Both the position numbers and the translations under genes were made by a program. From Streptomyces sp. NA02950 (GTDB lineage: Bacteria > Actinomycetota > Actinomycetes > Streptomycetales > Streptomycetaceae), in NCBI RefSeq assembly GCF_013364155.1, contig NZ_CP054916.1:2107001-2171000 (forward strand): DNA of 64,000 nt. Reading direction: 5' to 3'. Each line of letters begins with the position of its first letter. Within the stretch, counting starts at the first letter, position 1. This document shows positions 25,223-33,474 of the stretch, piece by piece. The notes under the pieces are model-generated. The model had not been told where the DNA came from and did no database searches. It saw only the letters and a list, made by a program, of their open reading frames with translations.

Positions 25223-25240
25223 GCATGAAAAGTTTCATGC
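25223..25240. promoter_or_regulatory. 8-2-8 palindrome
   Basis: GCATGAAA-AG-TTTCATGC is a second perfect inverted repeat starting 14 bp after the first. The two differ in sequence, suggesting either two regulators or one RNA structure. Confidence 0.45.
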
Positions 25241-25330
25241 ATGTGAGGTTATCCGGACGCCCGACTCCGGAAGCCGGACGAATCGGGTGCGGGGCGGGGT
25301 GCGGCCCGGGAACGGCGGGGCCGCGGCGGC

Positions 25331-26266
25331 TCAGGTATCGAGGAAGAACTCGTGCTGCTCGGCGGCCCGTTCGTACTTCTCCAGCCGGAACTGGGTGCGC
25401 TCGGGTTCGGCGTCGGCCATGGCCTGGAGGATGCCCGCGGACAGCATCATGGGCGCCGCGTACGAATCGAAGACCAGACGCGATCCGGTGCCCGCGGTGA
25501 GCGCCACATCGGCCTCCTCGACCAGCGACCCGAACGTCAGGTCGCTGATCACCGCCACCCGCAGCCCCGAGCGGTGCGCCGCCCGCATCGCGGCCAGCGT
25601 CTCCTTGGCGTGCCGGGGCATCGCGAACGCCAGCACCCAGGTCCCGCCCGCCTCCCGGGACTGGAGCAGCGCGTCGTAGGCCACGCTGCCGCCGCGGGAC
25701 ACCAGCCGCACATCGGGGTGGATCCGCCGGGCCGCGTAGGCGAAGTACTCCGCCAGCGAGACCGAGATCCGCAGCCCCAGGATGGTCAGCGGCACCGAAC
25801 GGGCCAGCTCGCGGCCGATCTCCAGCACCCGGTCGGTGTCGACGAACACCCGGCGCAGGTTCTCCAGGTTCGCGATCTCGGTGTCCACCGCCGCCTGGAG
25901 CTCATTGCGGCGGTTCTCCTCCCGGGTACGCGGTGAACCGGCGAGCGCGCTCAGCGCGATGGGCTGCAACGCCTCGCGCAGCGCGGGATAACCGCTGTAG
26001 CCGAGGGAGGTGGCGAAGCGGGTCACCGACGGCTGGCTGACCCCCACCCGGTCCGCCAGGTCCGTGATCGACAGGAAGGCGGCCTCGGTGAGGTGGTCGG
26101 TGATGTACTGCACGATGCGCCGCTGCGCGGGGGACAGCCGCTGCCCTCCGAACAGGGCGCGGACCTGGGCCGCGGGAGGCTGCTCCAGCCCCTCGGGCGC
26201 CTCGGGGGTCCGACCTCCCGGCGTGATCGCGGACGCCTGCGCGCGTGCCTGCTGCCCAGATGGCAC
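25331..26266 (-). CDS. MurR/RpiR-family transcriptional regulator
   Basis: 311-residue regulator. The N-terminal HTH_6 domain is at about 40-115 (SPAQRRIVQYITDHLTEAAFLSITDLADRVGVSQPSVTRFATSLGYSGYPALREAL). A SIS sugar-phosphate-binding domain is at about 150-290 (ILGLRISVSLAEYFAYAARRI, GTWVLAFAMPRHAKETLAAMRAAHRSGLRVAVISDL). Such proteins sense phosphosugars. GTG 26266 follows GAAGGAG at 7 nt. It is divergent from the collagenase gene, so it may control it and itself through the AT-rich intergenic region. Confidence 0.9.
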   Translation of the reverse strand: MPSGQQARAQASAITPGGRTPEAPEGLEQPPAAQVRALFGGQRLSPAQRRIVQYITDHLTEAAFLSITDLADRVGVSQPSVTRFATSLGYSGYPALREALQPIALSALAGSPRTREENRRNELQAAVDTEIANLENLRRVFVDTDRVLEIGRELARSVPLTILGLRISVSLAEYFAYAARRIHPDVRLVSRGGSVAYDALLQSREAGGTWVLAFAMPRHAKETLAAMRAAHRSGLRVAVISDLTFGSLVEEADVALTAGTGSRLVFDSYAAPMMLSAGILQAMADAEPERTQFRLEKYERAAEQHEFFLDT

Positions 26267-26401
26267 CGGTGTGCTCCTTCTCGTCCCATCCCCCCGCTCA
26301 ACATAGCGGGGAACGGGTCATGACGGGAAACGTGGGATTGCGCGCGGGGAGGCCGCGTCCGGCCCGGGGAACGGGACCGAGCAACTCGTTCCTGACGCCT
26401 T

Positions 26402-26435
26402 GCCAGTACTATTTCACATTACTATGTTATAGGTC
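26402..26435. promoter_or_regulatory. AT-rich candidate promoter/operator for the collagenase gene
   Basis: The RpiR-collagenase divergent gap contains an AT-rich block with a TACTAT direct repeat and the short inverted repeat CTAT-GTT-ATAG (26422-26432), about 50 bp before the collagenase start. This is a likely promoter with an operator; no consensus assignment is possible. Confidence 0.4.
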
Positions 26436-26484
26436 ACACGACAGAACCACCTGCTTCCACCCCCCTACTCAATCGGGAGATCAG

Positions 26485-28827
26485 GTGATCCACAGACCTT
26501 CCCCGCGGGCGACGCTGCTCGCCGCGGCCACCGCGGCCGCACTGACCCTGCCCCTCGCGCCGGACGCCCCGGCCTCGGCCACCCCTCGCTCCCCCGCCCC
26601 CACTTCCGCCACGGCCGCCGCCCCCGGGCCCGACCCCGGCGCCGTCCTCGACCGGGGCTCCGGGGTCGAGCGCCTCGCCCGGGCACCCCGGCCCACCGAC
26701 GGCCCCGGACGCGCCGCCCAGGCCCGTATCCCCGGTGACAAGGCCACCGGGAAAGCGGCACGCCACCCGACGGTCCGGGCCCTGGAGGGCACCGTGCCCT
26801 GCACCCTGGACGCGGTCAGCGGGCTGGACCCGGAGCGCTGGGCGGACTTCCTCGCCGATCCGGCGGTGACCGCCGACGGCTGTCTGCGCGGTCTCATCTG
26901 GACCTGGGACGCCCGGCTCGCCCGGGTGCTCTCCCCTGCCCACGTCCAGGCGGTCTCCCGGCGGATCGCCTCGCTCGCCCCGTCCCACGACGGCACCGAC
27001 GGCAGCCATCTGTACGAGATGTTCACCTATCTCCACGCCGCCGTGTTCCACGACTTCTCGCACGACGAGATCGACCTCACGGACGCGGCGACCGTGGACG
27101 CCATGCGGCGCGGCATCGAGGCGTTCGGCACCGCCGCCCGCACCTTCGACGTCACCCGGACCAACGCCGACACCCTGCGCGAGGCGCTGTACGCGGGCAG
27201 CGCCCCCGGGCTGCGGCAGCACCAACTCCGGCTCATACCGAAGGTCCTGGCCACCATGGACCGGGACCACCCCGCCACCCACAAGGACCGTTCCTGGGCG
27301 GGCGCCGCCCTGGCCGCCCTGTCCGTCAACTACCTGGGGGTCTACCCCGGCAACAAGGACACCGCCTTCCAGCAGGCGGTCACCGCGGACGCCGGATACC
27401 GCAACACCTTCAAGGCGTTCGCCGGATACGTCCACCTCAAGGGCACCGACAACGCGTGGGTGGTGCGTGACGCGCTGCTCGAATACGGGCGCTTCGGCCA
27501 GATCGACGCCCTGAAGGCGGCGGTCGTGGCCGACCTGGGCCCGCTGCTGAACACCGCGAAGCAGAACTTCGGCGACGGCAGCCAGCCCTGGGCGAAGATC
27601 GTCGGCTGGCTCAACTTCTACGAGGCGTGCGCCCCGTACCACGTGTGCAAGGAGGACATCGAGCGGCGGCTCTTCCCGCGCACCTACGTCTACGACAACG
27701 GCGGCATCAAGGTCCGCACCGCCCTCGGCGAAGCCACCGTCGATCAGCTCTACTACGCGAGCAAGCAGGTCAAGACGCAGTTCCACCGGGTGCTGGGCAC
27801 CGAGGAGCCGCTGGCGGGCGACACCAACACCACGCTCACCACCGTGCTGTACGCCTCGCGCGCCGACTACGAGACGTACCAGCCGATCCTGACCGGGCTG
27901 GACACCAACAACGGCGGCATGTACATCGAGCGCGGCGCCACCTTCTACACCTACCAGCGCCGGGTACCCCAGGACTCCTCCCTCTCGCTCGAGGAGCTGT
28001 TCCGCCACGAGTACACCCACTACCTCAACGGCCGGTTCGCCGTGCCGGGTTACTTCGGCGAGGGCCCCTGGTACACCGGTGACCGCACCACCGCCATGGA
28101 CGAGGGCACCGCCGAGTTCTTCGACGGCGCCACCCGCGACGACGGTGTACTGGTCCGCAAGTCCCTGGTGCGCGGCATCATCCAGGACACCTCGGGCGGC
28201 GGCCCCCGGATGAGCGTCCATCAGCTGCTGCACGCCACGTACGAGGGCGACGGCTTCCGCTTCTACAACTACGCCGGGACGTTCTTCGAGTTCCTGTGGC
28301 GGGAGCGCCCGGCGCTGCTGCACGAGATGTACGGCCATCTGCGCGCCGACGACCCCCAGGGCTTCGACGCGTGGCGCAACCGCATGGGCTCCGACGCCGG
28401 ACTCCAGCGGGCGTACGACATCTTCCTGGACGAGCAGATCGCCAAGGTCGACGACCTGTTCGTACCGAACACCCGCTACGAGCCCGTCGGGTCCCTGCGC
28501 TACGCCACCGCGGCGGAGATCCGGGGCGCCTTCACCTCCACCACGCAGAACACTCCGCGGTGCGAGAAGAGACGCGGCAAGGGCTGGGCCGGGAGGCCGC
28601 GGTTCGTGTGCACCGGCCGGATCACCGCGCGGCTGGCCGACTCCCGTGACCCCGACCGGGTGTTCCGGGACATGTCCGAGACCGTGGACTACTTCATCCT
28701 GGAGCGCAGCCGCCCCGGCGGAAACAACTTCGCCGATATGAACTGCGCCTTCGGCACGGTGGAGATCTGGTCCGACGGCACGGCGGGCACCTCGCCCTTC
28801 ACCTGTGAGGGGCCGCTGCGCAGTTGA
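26485..28827 (+). CDS. secreted M9-family collagenase
   Basis: 780-residue extracellular metalloprotease. GTG 26485 is preceded by GGGAG, and the signal peptide follows (ATLLAAATAAALTLPLAPDA, cleavage near APASA). An Ala/Pro-rich linker leads to the M9N activator region, ending near residue 450. The catalytic domain has the zinc motif HEYTH (His508, Glu509, His512) followed by MDEGTAEFF, whose Glu540 is the expected third ligand. A C-terminal domain with paired cysteines (CEKRRGKGWAGRPRFVC, NCAFG, FTC) follows. Streptomyces collagenases degrade collagen-like protein; here control by the divergent RpiR regulator is likely. Confidence 0.9.
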   Translation: MIHRPSPRATLLAAATAAALTLPLAPDAPASATPRSPAPTSATAAAPGPDPGAVLDRGSGVERLARAPRPTDGPGRAAQARIPGDKATGKAARHPTVRALEGTVPCTLDAVSGLDPERWADFLADPAVTADGCLRGLIWTWDARLARVLSPAHVQAVSRRIASLAPSHDGTDGSHLYEMFTYLHAAVFHDFSHDEIDLTDAATVDAMRRGIEAFGTAARTFDVTRTNADTLREALYAGSAPGLRQHQLRLIPKVLATMDRDHPATHKDRSWAGAALAALSVNYLGVYPGNKDTAFQQAVTADAGYRNTFKAFAGYVHLKGTDNAWVVRDALLEYGRFGQIDALKAAVVADLGPLLNTAKQNFGDGSQPWAKIVGWLNFYEACAPYHVCKEDIERRLFPRTYVYDNGGIKVRTALGEATVDQLYYASKQVKTQFHRVLGTEEPLAGDTNTTLTTVLYASRADYETYQPILTGLDTNNGGMYIERGATFYTYQRRVPQDSSLSLEELFRHEYTHYLNGRFAVPGYFGEGPWYTGDRTTAMDEGTAEFFDGATRDDGVLVRKSLVRGIIQDTSGGGPRMSVHQLLHATYEGDGFRFYNYAGTFFEFLWRERPALLHEMYGHLRADDPQGFDAWRNRMGSDAGLQRAYDIFLDEQIAKVDDLFVPNTRYEPVGSLRYATAAEIRGAFTSTTQNTPRCEKRRGKGWAGRPRFVCTGRITARLADSRDPDRVFRDMSETVDYFILERSRPGGNNFADMNCAFGTVEIWSDGTAGTSPFTCEGPLRS

Positions 28828-28845
28828 GGGTTTTCCCTTGTGATG

Positions 28846-28955
28846 GGGGGAGTTGGGGGTCCGAGCCTTGTGCGGGCGACAACGCGGACGGCATTCTCCA
28901 CCCGCGAGTAGTTACTCGCGTAGATCTACCCCGCATTCTCACCCTCAACTCCCCC
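28846..28955. promoter_or_regulatory. nested inverted repeats upstream of the DUF3103 gene
   Basis: The arms 28846-28860 and 28941-28955 are complementary at 14 of 15 positions. A second copy of the left arm, AGTTGAGGGT, at about 28832-28841 is also complementary to the right arm. Between them sits the perfect palindrome CGCGAGTA-GT-TACTCGCG (28903-28920). This could be alternative RNA folding before the ribosome site, or an operator within promoter DNA. Confidence 0.45.
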
Positions 28956-28968
28956 ACAGGAGCATGCC

Positions 28969-30144
28969 GTGAGCGGTAGACAGACCTCATCAACCCCCCG
29001 GAACGGGCGCGCCCGGCGCACCCGGCGCACTCTGCTCGCAGGTGCCGCGCTGGTCGCCACCTGCGCCACCGTCGCACCGGCGGCGGTGGCGGCACCGAAC
29101 CCCCCGCCCTCCGCCTCGTCCGCCACCGCCGGCACCTCGGCGGTGGGCAGGATCGAGGACCGGACGGCCCGGGCCCTCGCCGTCTCCCTCAGCGACGCCA
29201 CCTGGCGCGGCCAACTGCGCAAGGCCGTACTGGGCACGGCCGAGGTGGACCTCCAGGCGCTGGCCGGACGGACCGTGGCGCCGACCGGCAAACGCCTCAC
29301 CTCCTCGCTGGCCGACGCCGACCGGAAGATCGCCGCCGCCAAGGGGCTCGGCGCCGACACCGGCTCCCTGCTGCGGCTGCGACTGGGCGACAGGTCCATG
29401 CGGGACGACCTCGAGCCCGGTACGGTCCCGCTGGTCGCCGTGGCCTCGAACGACGACCGGGACGGGACGGTCACCGCGTACGACAGCCAGGGCACACCGC
29501 ACACCCTGGACGCCCGCACGGCGCCCGACCGGCCCGTCTATGTCCTCGACATCGACGAGTCCACGGCTCTGGCGGCCGGAATGCGGGTGCTGCGCGAGGA
29601 GTTCGCGGCCCGTGGCCTCACCACGCCCCGGGCGCACACCGCTACGGCGGGCGAGGGATTCGCCGCCACCCGGATCACGGGTGTGGAGCTCTCGGACGAC
29701 GAGGAGCCCTGGATCAAGGGCGATGCCGAGATCTACACGCTGGTGACCGGCTTCGGCCACGACGGCACGGTGCGGGTCGACCCCGTCGAGATGCCCTACC
29801 TGGACAACGACGGCACGGTCTACCACCCGAACCAGATCCTGGTGAACTGGTCGAACTACAGGTACGACCTGGCCGACGCCGTGATGATGGAGGAGGACGG
29901 CAGCACCAACTACCGCGATCTCGCCAAGGCCATCGCCGGAGTGCTGCTCACCATCACCGACCAGGGCGCCTACATCCCGCTGGTGAACGCGGTCCTGGAC
30001 GCCATCCCGGACGACTGGTGGACGGACGACCCGGACTACGTCGACTCCTGGTACACCCTGGCCAAGGCCGACACCGGCCGCCGTGACGGCGCCCGGGGCA
30101 ACGGCTGGATGACGCTGGAGCCGTACCAGGTCCAGGGGGCCTGA
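28969..30144 (+). CDS. secreted DUF3103-family protein
   Basis: 391-residue exported protein. A Tat-like or Sec signal (NGRARRTRRTLLAGAALVATCATVAPAAVAA) is followed by a globular domain with acidic loops (LDIDESTALAAGM, GVELSDDEEPWIKGDAEIYTLVTGF, MPYLDNDGTVYHPNQILVNWSNYRYDLADAVMMEEDG), matching what I recall of DUF3103. The function is unknown; the Asp/Glu pattern suggests metal binding. GTG 28969 has GGAG 8 nt upstream. A strong terminator follows. Confidence 0.75.
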   Translation: MSGRQTSSTPRNGRARRTRRTLLAGAALVATCATVAPAAVAAPNPPPSASSATAGTSAVGRIEDRTARALAVSLSDATWRGQLRKAVLGTAEVDLQALAGRTVAPTGKRLTSSLADADRKIAAAKGLGADTGSLLRLRLGDRSMRDDLEPGTVPLVAVASNDDRDGTVTAYDSQGTPHTLDARTAPDRPVYVLDIDESTALAAGMRVLREEFAARGLTTPRAHTATAGEGFAATRITGVELSDDEEPWIKGDAEIYTLVTGFGHDGTVRVDPVEMPYLDNDGTVYHPNQILVNWSNYRYDLADAVMMEEDGSTNYRDLAKAIAGVLLTITDQGAYIPLVNAVLDAIPDDWWTDDPDYVDSWYTLAKADTGRRDGARGNGWMTLEPYQVQGA

Positions 30145-30167
30145 CCGCACGCCGCACACGAACGACC

Positions 30168-30197
30168 CGGCCCGGGGCGCGGATGCGCCCCGGGCCG
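30168..30197 (+). terminator. hairpin terminator after the DUF3103 gene
   Basis: A 13-bp perfect stem (CGGCCCGGGGCGC with GCGCCCCGGGCCG) around a GGAT loop, starting 24 bp after the stop codon. There is no T-run, as is common in Streptomyces. Confidence 0.85.
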
Positions 30198-30247
30198 TAC
30201 GGCGACCAGGGGCGACGAGCGGGGTGACGATGGGGTGACAGGAAACC

Positions 30248-30260
30248 TACTGGTCGGTAA
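30248..30260. promoter_or_regulatory. possible TetR-type operator before the thioesterase gene
   Basis: TACTGGTCGGTA within ACCTACTGGTCGGTAACG is an imperfect inverted repeat of the ACYNN-CGGTAA kind often seen upstream of acyl-CoA metabolism genes in actinobacteria. It lies about 60 bp before the thioesterase start. Assignment is by resemblance only. Confidence 0.35.
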
Positions 30261-30319
30261 CGTGTGGTCCTCCAGCAGTCGACCACCGCTGGTGCGTTAC
30301 CACTGACGGAAGCCGGACC

Positions 30320-31132
30320 GTGGCCATGCCTGCCAGCGACGCCGAGGCGTTCTTCGAACAGGTCACCGAGGAGCGCTTTGTCCCCACGCCCCTCACCCGG
30401 GGCCCCTGGAGCCCCGACAGCCAGCACGCCGGGCCACCGGCCGCCCTCCTGGGCCGGGCGGTCCAGCTCCGCCCCGGCTCCCGCGAGGACATGCGCCTCA
30501 GCCGCATCACCTTCGAGATCCTCCGCCCCGTCCCGCTGCGCCCGCTGACCGTGACCACCCGCGTCCTCAAGGAAGGCCGCAGCCTGGAACTGGTCGAGGT
30601 GTCCCTCACCCCCGAGGGCGCCGACGAGGTGATGCGCGCCCGCGCCCTCCGTATCCGCACCGCCCCCGGCACCGCCCCCGAGGTCGCCCCTCCGCCCACC
30701 CTCGCGGGCCCCGAGGGCGCCCGCTCCGAGCCCTTCTTGCCGGTCCCCTGGGACACCGGCTACCACACGGCCATGGAGTTCCGCTTCACCACCGGCTCCT
30801 ACCTCAGCCCGGGCCCGGCGACCTGCTGGATGCGGATGCGGGTCCCGCTGGTCGCGGGCGAGAAGATCACCCCCCTCGACCGCGTCCTCACCGCCGCGGA
30901 CTCCGTCAACGGCGTCAGCAACGTCCTGGACTTCGCGTCCCACGTCTTCATCAACCCCGACCTGACGGTCCATCTCCACCGCCACCCGGCCGGCGAATGG
31001 GTCTGCCTCGACGCCCGGACCGCCATCACCCCCGACGGCCTCGGCATGGCCGACGGCACCCTCCACGACACATCGGGGCCGATCGGGCGGAGCGTGCAGA
31101 GCCTGTTCGTGGCCGGCAAGCCCACGGCCTGA
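30320..31132 (+). CDS. acyl-CoA thioesterase-like protein (double hotdog fold)
   Basis: 270-residue protein of the TesB-like thioesterase family. The first hotdog includes GPWSPDSQHAGPPAALLGRAVQ and LSRITFEILRPVPLRPLTVTTRVLKEGRSLELVEVSL. The second includes ATCWMRMRVPLVAGEKITPLDRVLTAADSVNGVSNVLDF, VHLHRHPAGEWVCLDARTAITPDGLGMADGTLHD and GRSVQSLFV. It probably hydrolyses or binds an acyl-CoA. GTG 30320 has GGAAG 7 nt upstream; ATG 30326 is the alternative. Confidence 0.85.
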   Translation: MAMPASDAEAFFEQVTEERFVPTPLTRGPWSPDSQHAGPPAALLGRAVQLRPGSREDMRLSRITFEILRPVPLRPLTVTTRVLKEGRSLELVEVSLTPEGADEVMRARALRIRTAPGTAPEVAPPPTLAGPEGARSEPFLPVPWDTGYHTAMEFRFTTGSYLSPGPATCWMRMRVPLVAGEKITPLDRVLTAADSVNGVSNVLDFASHVFINPDLTVHLHRHPAGEWVCLDARTAITPDGLGMADGTLHDTSGPIGRSVQSLFVAGKPTA

Positions 31133-31175
31133 CCGCGCCGATGGGCGCAAGCGGTGCCCTCCGCACCGAGCGGCA

Positions 31176-31320
31176 TCGCCGAAGTCCGGTGCGGTTCGGT
31201 TGCGCCCCCAAGGGGCGCGGGGCCGTGTCGATATGCGGCTCCGCCGCGTGGGCGCGACCAGCCACGACGCAGCCGCGGGGGAACGAAAGCCACCTCGCGG
31301 CCCGCCCCGCGGAGCGCTCA
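31176..31320 (+). repeat. dispersed intergenic repeat, copy 2
   Basis: Same element as 21834-21971 and 61866-62008. It starts near TCGCCGAAGTCCGGTGCGG and ends in GGAGCGCTCA at 31320. Its last three bases provide the TGA stop codon of the convergent minus-strand ATPase gene. Confidence 0.85.
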
Positions 31321-31743
31321 GGCGGGCACGAGTCCCGGCGTCAGCAGGGCGTGGACCGTTTTGCCGGTGGGGCGGGTGGAGACGCGGACCGAGGAGGCCA
31401 GGCGATGGACCAGGGGCCAGCCGAAGCCGCCGCCGCCGCTGAGGTCGGGGGAACGCCACCGGGGAGGGCGGGGGTCGCTGTCGGTGACCGCGATCTCCAG
31501 GCCGTCGCCCACGTCCGTGAGCTCCACTCGGCACACACGGCCGTCCGTGTGCCGGACCACATTGGTCACCAGCTCGGACACCACCAGTTCAACGGCGTCA
31601 CACATCTCGGCCGCCCCGTTCAGGGCGGCTTTTCCGAGGAAGCCGCGGGCCACGCGCCGGGCCCGGACGGCGGCGTCGGGGCCGGTACGCAGATCGGCAC
31701 TGACGGTGGTCATCGCCTCGTTCAGCTCATGGGCAACCGACAT
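31318..31743 (-). CDS. ATP-binding anti-sigma regulatory protein (RsbW-like)
   Basis: 141-residue GHKL ATPase: N-box DAVELVVSELVTNVVRHTDG, LTDVGDGLEIAVTDSDPRPPRW, a Gly-rich G-box (DLSGGGGFGWPLVHRLAS) and TRPTGKTVHALL. It likely binds and phosphorylates an anti-sigma-factor antagonist or sequesters a sigma factor. ATG 31743 has GGGAGG upstream, 5 nt after the stop of the YihY-type gene, so both are in one operon. Its stop codon lies inside a dispersed repeat. Confidence 0.88.
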   Translation of the reverse strand: MSVAHELNEAMTTVSADLRTGPDAAVRARRVARGFLGKAALNGAAEMCDAVELVVSELVTNVVRHTDGRVCRVELTDVGDGLEIAVTDSDPRPPRWRSPDLSGGGGFGWPLVHRLASSVRVSTRPTGKTVHALLTPGLVPA

Positions 31744-31748
31744 GGTTC

Positions 31749-32744
31749 CTACCTCCCAACTCCGGTTCCGTCCGCCTCCGTGTGCGATGCGGAGGCGGGG
31801 TCCCCCGAGGTGCGGGGGAGCCACCGGGTGGCTTCTTCACCTTCTGCCCGACGATCGGCGGGACATGTGTCCGGGTCCGGATTCCTGATGAGCTCGGCGT
31901 TGAACAGGGCTCCGAGCAGCAGGGCCAGATTGGACAGCCACAGCCACATCAGGAACACCACCATGCCCGCAAGCGGCCCGTAGAGCCGGTGGTAGGTGGG
32001 GACGTGGGAGGCGTAGGCGCTGAAGCCGAGGGAGACGGCCAGCAGCAGGACGACGGCGAGGGCACCGCCCGGGGCCATGCGGCGGACGGGCCGGGAGCGG
32101 GCCGGGCCGGAGCGGTAGAGGACCAGGATCAGGGCGACGGCCGTGGCCACCAGCACCGGCCACCGCAGGGCCGCCCAGGCGGTCAGCGGCGCGCCGCCCA
32201 GCTGCCACACCTCGCCCAGTCGGCGGACCAGGCCACCGGTCAGCAGGAGGGTGGCGGTGCTGGCCAGCAGCAGGAGGATCACGGCGACGGCGGTGAGGAG
32301 GATCCGGGGCGCCGTACGCCAGACCGGGCGGTGGGCGCTCTCCCGGTGCATCGCGTGCAGGGCCCGCCGGAAGACGGCCAGATAGCTGGAGCCGGACCAC
32401 AGACCGCCGAGCCCGCCGAGGACCACCAGCAGCCACGCGGCGGACGGCTGGTGCGCGGTCTCGCGCAGCGCGGTGCGCAGGAGGGCACGGGATTCCGGCG
32501 GGGCGACCTGGGTGAGGCGGTCGATGACCTGCGGGGTCGAGGTGGGCATGGACAGCCCGAGCACCGAGAGCATCATCAGCATCACCGGGAACAGCGCCAG
32601 CACGGCGTAGTAGGTCAGCGCCGCCGCCCAGTCGGTGAGGTCCTCGTTCCAGGCCGTGACGGGGGTCCGGCGCAGGGCGGCCCACCATCCGGCCCGGCCG
32701 CTGTCCCGCTGGTTGTCCTCATGTGTGCTGTCGGTGTGTGCCAC
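31749..32744 (-). CDS. YihY/BrkB-family inner membrane protein
   Basis: About 331 residues. A soluble N-terminus is followed by six or more helices with the family signature WNEDLTDWAAALTYYAVLALFPVMLMMLSVLGL and VVLGGLGGLWSGSSYLAVFRRALHAMH. Others are PRILLTAVAVILLLLASTATLLLTGG, ALAVVLLLAVSLGFSAYAS and YGPLAGMVVFLMWLWLSNLALLLGALFNAEL. The function of YihY proteins is uncertain. The GTG 32744 start lacks a strong ribosome site, so the N-terminus is tentative. The anti-sigma ATPase gene follows within 5 nt. Confidence 0.88.
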   Translation of the reverse strand: MAHTDSTHEDNQRDSGRAGWWAALRRTPVTAWNEDLTDWAAALTYYAVLALFPVMLMMLSVLGLSMPTSTPQVIDRLTQVAPPESRALLRTALRETAHQPSAAWLLVVLGGLGGLWSGSSYLAVFRRALHAMHRESAHRPVWRTAPRILLTAVAVILLLLASTATLLLTGGLVRRLGEVWQLGGAPLTAWAALRWPVLVATAVALILVLYRSGPARSRPVRRMAPGGALAVVLLLAVSLGFSAYASHVPTYHRLYGPLAGMVVFLMWLWLSNLALLLGALFNAELIRNPDPDTCPADRRAEGEEATRWLPRTSGDPASASHTEADGTGVGR

Positions 32745-32918
32745 GTGCCGTGTGCCCCCGTCCGTGCCGTGCGCCGCGCGGACCGGGCCGGAAGGCCCGC
32801 GCTGCCAGCCATCTGCCCCGGCGGGCGCGGGCCATGTCAGCCGGGGCGGCCCAGCTCCTTGCGGAACAGTTCCGCCCCGGGCCACGGGACCGCGGGACCA
32901 CGGTGCACACTGGGCGCC

Positions 32919-33398
32919 ATGACCGGACCGACAGTGCAGTTGCGCAAGGTGACACGGGAGGACCTTCCCGTCTTCTTCGACTACCACCGGGACGCGGAGG
33001 CGGTCCGGATGGCGGCCTTCACCGCCGAGGACCCGGGCGACCGGGAGGCGTTCGACGCCCAGTGGGAACGGATCCTCGGGAACGACGCCGTGGTCAAGCG
33101 GACGGTGCTGTACGACGGGCGGGTCGCCGGAAACGTCATGAGCTTCGAGCAGTTCGGCGAGCCGTCGGTCGGCTACTGGATCGGACGGGAGCACTGGGGC
33201 AAGGGCGTGGCCACCCGGGCGCTGGCCGCGTTCCTGGAACTGGTCCCGGACCGGCCGCTGTACGCCCGCGTCGCCAAGGACAACGCGGGGTCGATCCGCG
33301 TGCTGGAGAAGTGCGGGTTCACCGTGACCGGGGAGGAGCGGGGGTACGCGACCGCGCGCGGCACCCACATCGACGAGTTGGTGCTGGTCCTGGTCTGA
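32919..33398 (+). CDS. GNAT-family N-acetyltransferase (RimJ/RimL type)
   Basis: 159-residue acetyltransferase. Features: VQLRKVTREDLPVFFDYHRDAEAVRMAAF at the N-terminus; the acetyl-CoA-binding motif VGYWIGREHWGKGVATRALAAFLELV; and the final NAGSIRVLEKCGFTVTGEERGYATARGTHIDELVLVL. This matches the RimJ/RimL-like branch acting on small molecules or N-termini. Start ATG 32919; no strong ribosome site is visible. It is divergent from the YihY operon. Confidence 0.88.
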   Translation: MTGPTVQLRKVTREDLPVFFDYHRDAEAVRMAAFTAEDPGDREAFDAQWERILGNDAVVKRTVLYDGRVAGNVMSFEQFGEPSVGYWIGREHWGKGVATRALAAFLELVPDRPLYARVAKDNAGSIRVLEKCGFTVTGEERGYATARGTHIDELVLVLV

Positions 33399-33474
33399 CC
33401 TCCGCGGCGACGCTCCCGGGCATCCGGCGGGGTGAGAGGATCAAAGGGCGTCCAGCGGCGACGGGAGGAGCTGC

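Larger units (their letters stand above)
24949..25330. other. 382-bp gap containing two perfect palindromes
   Basis: No gene is supported. The gap lies upstream of the 24532-24948 gene and downstream of the RpiR regulator stop. It contains an unusually AT-rich island (about 25186-25250) with two perfect inverted repeats, listed separately. It probably acts as a regulatory region for the minus-strand gene or for a lost neighbour. Confidence 0.55.

Noticed and set aside
26434..28338. 634-codon minus-strand frame, Val/Gly-rich
   Set aside because: It is antisense to the collagenase with its intact HEYTH site. There is no recognisable motif.
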